Assembly: GCA_020161795.1 (NCBI GenBank)
Contig: JAIUOR010000028.1
Location: forward strand, 124,001 to 188,000
Length of the DNA stretch: 64,000 nt
Reading direction: 5' to 3'
Source: Actinomycetota bacterium
GTDB taxonomy: Bacteria > Actinomycetota > Actinomycetes > Propionibacteriales > Propionibacteriaceae
Below, one piece after another: positions 9,024 to 17,291 of this stretch (positions are counted from its first letter, which is position 1; each line of letters starts with the position of its first letter). A program made the position numbers and the translations under genes. The notes under the pieces are model-generated. The model did no database searches, had not been told where the DNA came from, and saw only the letters and a program-made list of their open reading frames with translations.

Positions 9024-12000
9024 CCTTCAATCCTGCCCGGATCGCCGACCCGGAGTACTTCGCCGAGAACCGGCTTGCGGCCCACAGCGACCACCGGTGG
9101 TTCCGCACGGCCGACGAGGCACGAGCCGGGGTGAGTGGCTACGAGCAGTGCCTGAACGGTGCGTGGAAGTTCCACTACGCCAAGAACCCGGCGCAGACCA
9201 TTCCCGGTTTCGAGGCGGCCGACGCCGACCTATCGGGGTGGGACGACATCGCGGTGCCGGGACACATCCAGCTGCAGGGCTACGACCGGGCGCAGTACGC
9301 CAACATCCAGTACCCCTGGGACGGCCACGAGGCGGTGGTCCCGGGCGAGGTGCCGCAGCGCTACAACCCGGTGGCCAGCTATGCCACGACGTTCACGCTG
9401 GCTGAGCCACTGGCCCAGGGCGAGCGGCTCAGCGTCACCTTCCACGGTGCGGAGAGCGCGATCGCGGTCTGGCTGAACGGCCGCTACGTCGGCTACGCCG
9501 CCGATTCCTTCACCCCCTCGGAGTTCGAGCTGACCGACGCGCTGGTGCCCGGCGAGAACCGGCTGGCCGCCCAGGTCTTCAAGTGGAGCGCGGGCTCCTG
9601 GATCGAGGATCAGGACTTCTACCGGTTCTCCGGGTTGTTCCGGGACGTCGTGCTGTACCGCCGTCCGGTGGCGCACGCGGAGGACGTCCGGGTCTCCTGC
9701 ACCGCCAGCGAGGACTTCGCCGAGGCCACCGTGCGACTGAAGGTCGCTCTGACGGGGCAGGGGAGCGTCTCGGCCTCGATCGCCGGCGTGGGAGAACTGA
9801 GCCCTGACGCCGACGGCGACCTGTCCGTCCGGATCGGCTCGCCCCGGTTGTGGAGCTCAGAGGATCCGCACCTGTACGAGCTCACCATCGAGGTGCGCGA
9901 CGCCGCCGGCGAGCTCACCGAAGTGATCGGTCAGCGGGTGGGCGTGCGGCGCTTCGGCATCGAGGACGGGGTGCTGAAGATCAACGGGCAGCGCATCGTG
10001 TTCAAGGGCGTCAACCGGCACGAGTTCGGCCTGCATGGACGGGTGATGAGCCGCGAGCAGACCGAGGCGGACATCCGGCTGATGAAGGCGAACAACATCA
10101 ACGCCGTCCGTACCAGCCACTACCCGAACAACTCCTTCTTCTACGACGTGTGCGACGAGTACGGGCTCTACGTCATCGACGAGATGAACCTGGAATCCCA
10201 CGGCGTGTGGGATCAGGTGGCCCGCGGTGAGCGGGCGGTCGAGGACGCGGTGCCGGGCGATCGTCCGGAATGGCGGGCGGTGCTGCTCGATCGCGCCGAG
10301 AGCATGCTCGAGCGGGACAAGAACCACCCCAGCATCGTGATGTGGTCCTGCGGCAACGAATCCTTCGGTGGCAGCAACATCCTCGCGGTCGCCGACTGGT
10401 TCCGCGCGCAGGACACCCGTCCGGTGCACTACGAAGGGGTGGTCTGGGATCCCAGGTACCCCGAGACCACTGATGTGGTGAGCCACATGTACACCCCGGC
10501 CGCAGAGGTCGAGGAGTACCTCCGCGGCCACCGCGACAAGCCGTTCATCATGTGTGAGTACGCCCACGCGATGGGCAACTCCTTCGGTGCGGTGGACAAG
10601 TACCTCGACCTGGCCTACCGCGAGCCACTCTTCCAGGGCGGCTTCATCTGGGACTTCGCGGATCAGGCCGTTCGGCGTACCGACGCCTATGGAACCGAGT
10701 ATTTCGGCTACGGCGGAGACAGTGGCGAAGCTCCGCACGATGCCGACTTCTCCGGCAACGGCATCCTGTTCGCCGACCACACCCCCAAGCCCTTCCTGCC
10801 CGAGATGAAGTACCTCTACCAGGGCTTCCGGATCGAGATCGACCGTGCGGCCGTCCGCATCGAGAACCGGCTGCTGTTCACCGGCTCAGGCGCCTACGAG
10901 TGCGTGGTCACCCTGACCCGGGAAGGACGGACGCTGGCGCGAACCGTCGTCGACACGGCGGTCGCACCGGGGGAGACCGGGGAGTATCCCTTGCCGGTGA
11001 CCGTCCCGGACGCCGTGGGGGAGTACTGCGTCGAGGTCTCGTTCCGGCAGCGGACGGCGACCGAGTGGGCCCCGGCGGGTCATGAACTGGCCTGGCAACA
11101 GGAGGTGTTCAGGGTGACCGGCGCGCCGCCGACGGTGCGTGAGCCGGCACCGGAACTGATTCGCGGCATCCACAACTACGGGGTGCGGGGGAGCCACTTC
11201 CTGGCACTGTTCTCCCGGCTGCACGGCGGGCTGGTGTCCTACCGGTACGGGCTCACCTCGGACGGCGGCCGGGAACTGCTGCAGGCCATGCCGATGCCGA
11301 ACTTCTGGCACGCCCCGACCTCGAACGAGCGTGGCTGGGGAATGCCCTTCCGCGACAGCCAGTGGCGATCGGCCAGCCTGGACGCCAAGCCCGCTGGCAC
11401 CTGGCACGTGGCCGAACGGGAGACCGGGCCTGCCGAGTACCCGCTGGTGAGGCAGCACGACGACTCGGTCGAGATCGGCTACCGCTACCTGCTTCCAACC
11501 ACGCCGGGCAGCACCTGCGACGTGAGCTACCGGGTGTTCGGCAACGGCCGGGTCGAGGTTACTGTCATCGCCCAGCCGGGCGAGGGATTGCCGGACATGC
11601 CCGAGTTCGGGATGCAGTTCGTCGCCCCGTCCACGCTGCGGCAGCTCACCTGGTACGGCGAGGGCCCGCAGGAGTGCTACGTCGACCGGCGCAACGGCGC
11701 GCGGCTGGGCGTCTACGCCGGCGACGTGCGGGAACAGCTGGCCGACTACCTGCGGCCGCAGGAATCCGGCAGCCACACCGGGGTGCGTTGGGCGCAGGTC
11801 ACGGACGAGCGCGGCGCGGGCCTGCGGTTCGAATGCGCCGGGGGCATGGAGTTCTCGGCCCTGCCGTGGACGCCGTTCGAGATCGAGAACGCCCGGCATC
11901 CGGTCGAATTGCCGCCGATCCAGCACACCGTGCTGCGTCCGGCGCTGATGCGTCGCGGAGTCGCCGGCGACCAGGCCTGGGGAGCGATGACCCATCCGGA

Positions 12001-12061
12001 GTACCGGCTGCCGGCCGGCCAGGAACTGACCTTCCGCTTCAGCTTCCAGGGCGTCCTATAG
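9020..12061 (+). CDS. lacZ: Beta-galactosidase, glycoside hydrolase family 2
   Basis: A 1013-residue cytosolic enzyme, close to the about 1020 of E. coli LacZ, that hydrolyses the terminal beta-galactosyl bond. The domains follow the family order: sugar-binding N-terminal domain, Ig-like domains, TIM barrel, and a beta-galactosidase small chain at the C-terminus. Catalytic residues are readable: the acid/base Glu447 in CGNES and the nucleophile Glu513 in MCEYAHAMGNS. The GTG start overlaps the stop of the permease gene, with AGGAG at 9008-9012. It is the last gene of the operon and indicates that lactose or another beta-galactoside is imported intact and cleaved inside. No galactokinase or other Leloir gene lies in the window. 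Confidence 0.95.
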   Translation: MTFNPARIADPEYFAENRLAAHSDHRWFRTADEARAGVSGYEQCLNGAWKFHYAKNPAQTIPGFEAADADLSGWDDIAVPGHIQLQGYDRAQYANIQYPWDGHEAVVPGEVPQRYNPVASYATTFTLAEPLAQGERLSVTFHGAESAIAVWLNGRYVGYAADSFTPSEFELTDALVPGENRLAAQVFKWSAGSWIEDQDFYRFSGLFRDVVLYRRPVAHAEDVRVSCTASEDFAEATVRLKVALTGQGSVSASIAGVGELSPDADGDLSVRIGSPRLWSSEDPHLYELTIEVRDAAGELTEVIGQRVGVRRFGIEDGVLKINGQRIVFKGVNRHEFGLHGRVMSREQTEADIRLMKANNINAVRTSHYPNNSFFYDVCDEYGLYVIDEMNLESHGVWDQVARGERAVEDAVPGDRPEWRAVLLDRAESMLERDKNHPSIVMWSCGNESFGGSNILAVADWFRAQDTRPVHYEGVVWDPRYPETTDVVSHMYTPAAEVEEYLRGHRDKPFIMCEYAHAMGNSFGAVDKYLDLAYREPLFQGGFIWDFADQAVRRTDAYGTEYFGYGGDSGEAPHDADFSGNGILFADHTPKPFLPEMKYLYQGFRIEIDRAAVRIENRLLFTGSGAYECVVTLTREGRTLARTVVDTAVAPGETGEYPLPVTVPDAVGEYCVEVSFRQRTATEWAPAGHELAWQQEVFRVTGAPPTVREPAPELIRGIHNYGVRGSHFLALFSRLHGGLVSYRYGLTSDGGRELLQAMPMPNFWHAPTSNERGWGMPFRDSQWRSASLDAKPAGTWHVAERETGPAEYPLVRQHDDSVEIGYRYLLPTTPGSTCDVSYRVFGNGRVEVTVIAQPGEGLPDMPEFGMQFVAPSTLRQLTWYGEGPQECYVDRRNGARLGVYAGDVREQLADYLRPQESGSHTGVRWAQVTDERGAGLRFECAGGMEFSALPWTPFEIENARHPVELPPIQHTVLRPALMRRGVAGDQAWGAMTHPEYRLPAGQELTFRFSFQGVL

Positions 12062-12080
12062 CAGGGCCCTTCTGGTCATC

Positions 12081-12110
12081 CGCGCGGAGGTGGGGATCCC
12101 ACCGCCCGCG
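12081..12110. terminator. Possible hairpin between convergent lacZ and FKBP genes
   Basis: GGTGGG-GAT-CCCACC forms a 6-bp stem that can extend into flanking GC-rich bases (CGCG on both sides). There is no T-run, so this is only a candidate bidirectional terminator between the two converging genes. Confidence 0.35.
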
Positions 12111-12118
12111 GGGGTACT

Positions 12119-12487
12119 TCAGCGGACGCCGACCAGGTCACAGACGAAGATCAGGGTCTCGCCCGGCTTGATCGCGCCGCCCGCGCCGCGGTCGCCGTAG
12201 GCGAGATGCGGCGGGATGGTGAGCCGGCGGCGTCCGCCGACCTTCATGCCGACGATGCCCTGATCCCAGCCGGTGATGACCTGCCGGGCGCCGAGGCCGA
12301 AGACCAGCGGCTCGCCGCGTCCGTAGCTGGAGTCGAACTCCTCGCCGGTGGAGTGGGCGACACCCACGTAGTGCACGGCCACCCGCTTGCCGGGGACGGC
12401 CTCGGGGCCGGTGCCGACCTCCAGGTCGACGATCTCCAATTCGGTCGGGGCGGGACCCTCGGGCGGGTCGACAAATGGCTTCTCCAT
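12119..12487 (-). CDS. FKBP-type peptidyl-prolyl cis-trans isomerase
   Basis: A 122-residue single-domain FKBP without a signal peptide, so a cytosolic proline isomerase and folding helper. Family motifs are VHYVGV, GEEFDSSYGRGEPLVFGLG, VITGWDQGIVGMKVGGRRRL and PPHLAYGDRG, and they keep the hydrophobic active-site residues. The ATG at 12487 is preceded by TAGGGT exactly 7 nt upstream and has no Shine-Dalgarno, consistent with leaderless expression. It is transcribed away from ssrA and converges with lacZ. An in-frame GTG three codons upstream is a less likely start. Confidence 0.93.
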   Translation of the reverse strand: MEKPFVDPPEGPAPTELEIVDLEVGTGPEAVPGKRVAVHYVGVAHSTGEEFDSSYGRGEPLVFGLGARQVITGWDQGIVGMKVGGRRRLTIPPHLAYGDRGAGGAIKPGETLIFVCDLVGVR

Positions 12488-12575
12488 GCCGTTCACCCTA
12501 CCGGGACGACACCACCGTCCTGGGTCGTGTAAGCTTGTGAGGCTGGGGTCGGAAGACACCAGTGACAACTCAACA

Positions 12576-12943
12576 GGGGGTGACTGGTTTCGACTTGGGA
12601 CGGTAGTTCCAGGAGAAGCGGGCCGAGGATCCAGGGACATCTCGTTAACGAATCCTGGAAACCAATAAGTGCCGATACCAATCGCACTGACTTCGCTCTC
12701 GCTGCCTGAGCAGTGACCGAAGGGTCAGCCCGGACGCGCCTTCCGTCCGGTTCCTGGCCTCATTTTGAAGGCTTGCTGCATTGACCCCGTTCTCGGGTCA
12801 GTGCGGGACTTTTTGAGAACTGGGCCTGTCCACCACATGCCGGCGTGAGGGTGGGGGCCAAGCAGAACGCTTAGTCGGCTGCGCCCGGAGAAGTCCTGGT
12901 TCACCTCTTGAGGACGCGGGTTCGATTCCCGCCACCTCCACCA
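12576..12943 (+). ncRNA. ssrA: Transfer-messenger RNA (tmRNA)
   Basis: One-piece tmRNA of about 368 nt. The 5' end GGGGGUG pairs with CACCUCC at 12933-12939 to form an alanine-type acceptor stem including the G3-U70 pair. It is followed by discriminator A and an encoded CCA at 12941-12943. The T arm reads GGGTTCGATTCCC. The tag reading frame at 12671-12709 encodes ADTNRTDFALAA then UGA, ending in the ALAA proteolysis signal recognised by ClpXP, whose genes are also in this window. A candidate -10 (TAAGCT, 12530-12535) would give a short 5' leader removed by processing. Partner SmpB is encoded at 2185. Confidence 0.97.
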
Positions 12944-12964
12944 AACCTCGACGAACGAGGTTTT
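12944..12964 (+). terminator. Intrinsic terminator of ssrA
   Basis: AACCTCG and CGAGGTT form a 7-bp stem with an ACGAA loop immediately after the tmRNA CCA, followed by a run of T. Confidence 0.8.
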
Positions 12965-12972
12965 GAGTTCCC

Positions 12973-13006
12973 GACTCGTCCTCCGCCTCCGGGCGGAGGA
13001 CGAGTC
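12973..13006. terminator. Second strong hairpin after ssrA
   Basis: GACTCGTCCTCCGCC and its exact complement form a 15-bp stem around a TCCG tetraloop. No T-run follows on the plus strand. It sits between ssrA and the end of the TetR gene on the other strand and may work as a back-up terminator for either. Confidence 0.6.
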
Positions 13007-13043
13007 GTTGCACGTCTGGGTTGAAGAGGACGTTAAGGCTCCC

Positions 13044-13646
13044 TCATGACGCAGACCCGAAGAGTCGATCGAGATGCTGGTCGATGGCTGCGAGAGCCGC
13101 CTGCGGTTCGATGACGTTGAGGTCGAGAAGCGGGGCGAGGCCGGTCAGTGCGAGGACGAGGTCCGTTTCGATGATCGGGTCGCAGTCTGGACGGATCTGC
13201 CCGTTGCTCATCGCTTGCCGGATGAGGCGTTCAACCAGTGCGCGCCCATCGCGGAGTCCGAGGCCAACCTGTTCTCTCAGCGATGGATCGTGCATGGCTT
13301 CGAGGACGTAGGCCGCGTTCATGCGGCTGGTGGCACGAGAGTCGGATCGGAGGGGGAGCAGTTCCGTGAGGGCTATTCGCAGCACGTCGCGAGGGTGCGG
13401 GGGGTGACCAAGCGACCGTAGGGCTCGTTCGACTCGATGGGATGTCCGCTCCGAGGCGAACTCCATGGCGAAGGCCAGCATCTCGGCTCGTGAGGAGAAG
13501 TAATGCTGTAGCTGTCCCAGGGAGACTCCCGCCTCGCGGGCGACTTCGCGCAGCGTCGCTTTCGCCCAGCCCTGCTGGTCGACGACCCGCCACAGCGCGT
13601 GAGCGATCGACTTGCGTCGCTCGTGGTGATCCACCTGCTTCGGCAT
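13044..13646 (-). CDS. TetR family transcriptional regulator
   Basis: A 200-residue repressor. The N-terminal helix-turn-helix is complete (WAKATLREVAREAGVSLGQLQHYF), and the C-terminal ligand domain resembles the BetI-like TetR group. GAGGAG lies 6 nt before the ATG. It is divergent from the interrupted DUF1992 gene at 13718, across a 71-bp AT-richer gap with TATTAT/ATAATA, but no convincing operator was seen. The target and ligand cannot be told from the context. The first 1.2 kb after ssrA looks less GC-rich than the rest of the window, which hints at acquired DNA. Confidence 0.88.
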   Translation of the reverse strand: MPKQVDHHERRKSIAHALWRVVDQQGWAKATLREVAREAGVSLGQLQHYFSSRAEMLAFAMEFASERTSHRVERALRSLGHPPHPRDVLRIALTELLPLRSDSRATSRMNAAYVLEAMHDPSLREQVGLGLRDGRALVERLIRQAMSNGQIRPDCDPIIETDLVLALTGLAPLLDLNVIEPQAALAAIDQHLDRLFGSAS

Positions 13647-13717
13647 CTGGACTCCTCAGTTTCCAATGCATGCGACATAATACAAGTGACTTACAAAGCC
13701 CGCGAGTTGGAGCGCTG

Positions 13718-14269
13718 ATGCCTGAGAACGAGTTTCCCCTCAGGTTCTACAATCCCTGCGCCTTCGAGTTCGACACGGAGATGGTGATCTCGCTAATGGC
13801 TGACGCGCAGATACGCGCGGCCATTGAACGCGGGGAGTTCGACAACCTGCCTGGAGCCGGCAAGCCGCTCGACCTGCCTGACCACCATGACCCCGATTGG
13901 TGGATCAAGAGCCTCGTGAAGCGGGAGGGGCTCGTGATGCTGCCGCCGTCCGTCCAGCTCCGCAAGGATGACGCCGGGCTTGACGAACAGCTCGACCGAC
14001 TTCCGAACTAGGCCGCGGTGCGCCGTGAGGTCGAGGAGTTCAACGAGCGAGTGATAAGGGCCCGCTACCAGCTCCCGGCCGGGCCGCCCCTGATCACCAT
14101 GCCGCGTGATGTCGAGGCCACCGTGGCCGCGTGGGCCGATCGCAGAGCGGCCGGAGCCGAGGAAGCTCGCCAGAAGGCCGCCGAGGAAGCTCGCGCACGC
14201 GAGGAAGCGGGGACGAATGAGCGCGATCGTCGAGGATTCTCGTTGTTCCGTGCGCGACGAACGACGTGA
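13718..14269 (+). pseudogene. DUF1992 (DnaJ-homologue C28-like) gene interrupted by one in-frame UAG
   Basis: The first 97 codons encode the conserved DUF1992 domain, including AAIERGEFDNLPGAGKPLDL, DPDWWIKSLVKREGL and LPPSVQLRKD. A TAG at 14009-14011 then interrupts the frame after DRLPN. The same frame continues without shift as AAVRREVEEFNERVIRARYQL and GPPLITMPRDVEATVAAWADRR, which is the normal second half of the family. A glutamate codon (GAG) at that position would fit homologues from memory. Thus a single base change, sequencing error, or readthrough is likely. A restart at GTG 14018 has no ribosome binding site. The function of the family is unknown. Confidence 0.8.
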
Positions 14270-14349
14270 GTTCGCCGCATGTCCGGGCCGAGGAGACGTC
14301 GCGAGCTCGCAGCCATGCTGTGGGACAAGCTGCCGGCGCAGACGCTGGG

Positions 14350-14727
14350 TCAGCGCGATCTTCGGCGGTCCTCGCCCTGGTGGGTCGTCAGTCCGGGCAG
14401 GGTGGTTTCGGCCAGGAGGGGCAGCCCGATCCAGAACAGCGTGAGCGGGGTCGCGAGGGCGAAGGCGCCCAGTGCGGTCGTGAGGTCACCGGCAGACCGA
14501 TAGGTCATGACGACGAGGCCGGAGGCGAGCCATAGCAGAACGACCCGGGCGGGCAGCCGGCTCGGATCCGGACAGCTGTGCAAGGCGACGAAGCCTGCCG
14601 CCACCAGGGCGGTCACGGGGAGCAGCAGACCCAGGCTGCCGACCGGATCGTGACCGCCGGAGAAGATCGCGGGCACAAGAAGCCATACCAGCCCCGGCAG
14701 CAGGGAGAACCAGGCCAGTCGTCGCAT
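14350..14727 (-). CDS. Hypothetical four-helix membrane protein
   Basis: About 125 residues with four predicted hydrophobic helices (starting LAWFSLLPGLVWLLVPAIF) and a charged C-terminus ending RRRSR. No family was recognised. ATG 14727 has GGAG about 5 nt upstream and is preferred; an upstream ATG at 14769 would add 14 residues. It is 100 bp downstream of another small membrane gene on the same strand, with which it may be co-transcribed. Confidence 0.55.
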   Translation of the reverse strand: MRRLAWFSLLPGLVWLLVPAIFSGGHDPVGSLGLLLPVTALVAAGFVALHSCPDPSRLPARVVLLWLASGLVVMTYRSAGDLTTALGAFALATPLTLFWIGLPLLAETTLPGLTTHQGEDRRRSR

Positions 14728-14827
14728 CGAACTCCGATCCGAGAAGGACTGTCTCCATTGTCCAGGCATCGCAGGCTCGCTGTCGGCGAAGTCGAGCCGC
14801 AGTCTTGCGTAGCCGGCCGGTGGTGGG

Positions 14828-15061
14828 CTACCGACGCAGACCCTTCCTCAGCGCGCCCGCGGCCAGCGCCACGAGGAGAGCGATGAGCACCCAGCCGGCC
14901 GGCCCGCCGGCGACGACCGTGCGACACTCACCGCCACTCGCGCAACCACCCGAGCTGAACGAGGCCACGCCGAGAGCTGCCAGGAGTGCGAGCGCGGCCA
15001 GAACGAACCAGCCAGTGCGGCCCTTCCTACTGCCCGGTGAAGTCAGTTCGCCGTCGACCAT
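14828..15061 (-). CDS. Hypothetical small membrane protein with two helices
   Basis: About 77 residues. Two hydrophobic segments (WFVLAALALLAALGVASF and GWVLIALLVALAAGAL) flank an outside-type loop with a cysteine pair (GGCASGGEC). The C-terminus is basic (RKGLRR). AAGG lies a few bases before the ATG. No family was recognised. Coding potential rests on the third-position GC pattern and the membrane topology only. Confidence 0.5.
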   Translation of the reverse strand: MVDGELTSPGSRKGRTGWFVLAALALLAALGVASFSSGGCASGGECRTVVAGGPAGWVLIALLVALAAGALRKGLRR

Positions 15062-15233
15062 GAGCACCTTCTCGCATCAGCCCCGCCTGGGAGGTCTTCT
15101 CGTCGTGCCGTGGAGGCTCAACCCAATCGTACGGACGGTGACTGGGCCGCATCGGTCTTCGCGGGCGAGTTCCCGATCTCGTGATCTCCTGGCATCGAAC
15201 GCGTTGGTCGCGCTGACGTCGAGGCCCGTGGCG

Positions 15234-16271
15234 TCAGCCGTGGGTATGGCGGTGATGCGCGTCGGGGAAGTGGGCGTGGCTGTGGGTCACGGCCTGATGA
15301 ACGTGGGGGTGGCTGTGTCCCGTGCCTGCGGGTACCGGGTACTCGTGGTCGTGGTCGTGGTGGCCGTCGTCGTGGGTGTGCCAGTGGGAATGGGTGACCG
15401 GTTCGTGGGTGTGCGGATGCTCGTGGCGTTCGGTGACGTGCAACCAGACGCCGATGGCCATGAGGAGGGCGGCGACGGCGAGCGGCCAGGTGATCGGTTC
15501 GCCCATCGCCACGGCGAGCACGGCGCCGAAGAACGGGGCCACGGAGTAGTACGCCCCGGCGCGGGCCGTGCCGACGTGGCGCATCGCGACGATGAACAAC
15601 ACCAGCGACACCCCGTAGGCCACCAGGCCGACGCCCATCGCACCGACCACGTTGCCCCAGGGCGGGAGCGTCGCACCGAGCGCGAACGCCAGCACCAGGT
15701 TCACCGGCCCGGCGACCCCGCCCTTGATGGCGGCCAGCCAGGTGGCGTCGTGGAGGGAGACCTTGCGGGTGAGGTTGTTGTCGATGGCCCAGCACAGGCA
15801 GGCGCCGAGGATGGCCAGCGAGGGCCAGGGGTTTCCGAAGCTGACACCGCCCTGCACGGTGAGGACGACCGTCCCGGCGACGATGGCGAGCATTCCGAGC
15901 CCGACCCGTCGGTCGAACGGCTCCCGGAACACGACCCAGGCGATCACCGCCGTCAGCACCGCCTCGGCGTTGAGCAGCAGGGAAGCCCCGGAGGCCGGCA
16001 GGCTGCTGAGCCCGACCATCAACAGGACCGGGCCGACCACGCCGCCGAAGCCGACCGCGCCCACCAGGTAGCGCGCTTCACCGCGCTCGAGGCGTGGGCG
16101 CGGGGCGCGTCGAGCCAACTGCCAGGCGGTCAGGCCGAGCCCGGAGCCGAGGTAGAGCAACCCCGCCAGCAGCCAGGGGCTGGTGGCGTCCAGCAGCAGC
16201 TTGGCGATCGGGGTTCCGGCGCCGAACAGCAGCGCGGACAGCAGACCGGCCTGGACTCCCCAGTTCCTCAC
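15234..16271 (-). CDS. EamA/DMT family transporter with histidine-rich tail
   Basis: A 345-residue drug/metabolite transporter: two EamA repeats, about ten predicted helices, from LLSALLFGAGTPIAKLLL onward. The last 65 residues are not membrane but a hydrophilic tail with 23 histidines in HSH, HTH and HDHDH patterns, encoded at 15237-15431. Such tails usually bind Zn, Ni, Co or Cu, so a metal or metal-complex substrate, or metal sensing, is plausible but unproven. The GTG start has TAGGCT 6 nt upstream and no Shine-Dalgarno, suggesting a leaderless mRNA. It is divergent from the methyltransferase gene. Confidence 0.85.
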   Translation of the reverse strand: MRNWGVQAGLLSALLFGAGTPIAKLLLDATSPWLLAGLLYLGSGLGLTAWQLARRAPRPRLERGEARYLVGAVGFGGVVGPVLLMVGLSSLPASGASLLLNAEAVLTAVIAWVVFREPFDRRVGLGMLAIVAGTVVLTVQGGVSFGNPWPSLAILGACLCWAIDNNLTRKVSLHDATWLAAIKGGVAGPVNLVLAFALGATLPPWGNVVGAMGVGLVAYGVSLVLFIVAMRHVGTARAGAYYSVAPFFGAVLAVAMGEPITWPLAVAALLMAIGVWLHVTERHEHPHTHEPVTHSHWHTHDDGHHDHDHEYPVPAGTGHSHPHVHQAVTHSHAHFPDAHHRHTHG

Positions 16272-16382
16272 CCCGGAAGCCTATCGAGGTCCCGAGGGGC
16301 TCGGTCCCGGCGCAGGCAGTGCCAAAGCTCGGGATGGTCGTGCGTGGACACCGCTCGGGGCAGGTCTCGTTAGGGTGGTCGG

Positions 16383-17261
16383 GTGGAATCCGATCCTTCC
16401 GACTACCTGGCCGTGAACCGGGCCAACTGGGACAGCCGGGCCCCGTTGCATGCCAAGGGATACGGCATCGATCGCCTGCTGGCCGATCCCTCGGCGCTCT
16501 CCGAGGTGGTGGCGTTCGATCGTGCCCGTCTGGGCGACCTCTCCGGGCTGGACGTGGTTCATCTGCAGTGCCATATCGGCACCGACACCCTCAGCCTCGC
16601 GCGACTGGGAGGCCGGCTGGTCGGCGTCGATCTCTCGCCGGCCTCGCTGGCGGAGGCCCGTGACCTGGCCGAGCGCGCGGGAGCCCCGATCGAGTACGTG
16701 GAGGCGGACGTCTACTCCGCGCCGCAAGCTCTCCGCCGCCAGTTCGACCTGGTGTACACCGGCATCGGCGCGATCTGCTGGCTGCCCAGCATCAAGCGCT
16801 GGGCGCAGACCGTGGCGGCGCTGCTGCGGCCGGGCGGGCGGCTGTTCATCCGGGACGGGCATCCCGTCCTGAACGCGCTGCTGGGCATGGTGGTGGCCGA
16901 GGAGCATCCCGACCGTGCGCAGCAGCCCTGGGTCTCCGGCCCCGGTGAAGCGACCCCGGCGCTGGAGTTGCCCTACTTCGAGCAGTCTGTGCCGCTGGTG
17001 TGGGAGGACGCGGCCACCTACGCCAGCGACCAGCCGGTGGGGTCGCCGCTCCAGGTGGAGTGGAACCACGGGATCGGCGAGATCGTCTCCGCGGTGCTGG
17101 CCTCCGGCCTCGAACTCACCGGCCTGGTCGAGCACGACAGCGTCCCGTGGGAGGCGCTGCCCGGAATGATGAGTTGCGACGAGGCGACGGGGGAGTACCG
17201 CCTGCGCGACCGCCCGGAACGGCTCCCGGCGACGTTCACCCTGACCGCCCGCAAGCGCTGA
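16383..17261 (+). CDS. Class I SAM-dependent methyltransferase
   Basis: A 292-residue cytosolic protein. Motif I of the SAM-binding Rossmann fold is VVHLQCHIGTDTLSLARLG; motif II is VGVDLSPASLAEARDLAE; the FDLVYTGIGAICWL and LLRPGGRLFIRDGHP segments are motifs IV and V. This matches a widespread actinobacterial methyltransferase group of unknown substrate. The GTG start has TAGGGT exactly 6 nt upstream with no Shine-Dalgarno. It converges with the desaturase gene and is divergent from the DMT transporter. Confidence 0.85.
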   Translation: MESDPSDYLAVNRANWDSRAPLHAKGYGIDRLLADPSALSEVVAFDRARLGDLSGLDVVHLQCHIGTDTLSLARLGGRLVGVDLSPASLAEARDLAERAGAPIEYVEADVYSAPQALRRQFDLVYTGIGAICWLPSIKRWAQTVAALLRPGGRLFIRDGHPVLNALLGMVVAEEHPDRAQQPWVSGPGEATPALELPYFEQSVPLVWEDAATYASDQPVGSPLQVEWNHGIGEIVSAVLASGLELTGLVEHDSVPWEALPGMMSCDEATGEYRLRDRPERLPATFTLTARKR

Positions 17262-17291
17262 GCCGAGCCCGGCTCCAGGAGACGGAAGGCG

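Noticed and set aside
14279..14503. Short plus-strand ORF after the DUF1992 gene
   Set aside because: The first few codons look protein-like but it runs antisense into the membrane protein gene and has no known motif.
15287..15676. Thr/Pro/Arg-rich frame with TTTTTT runs inside the DMT gene
   Set aside because: It is a shifted reading of the histidine-rich tail codons.
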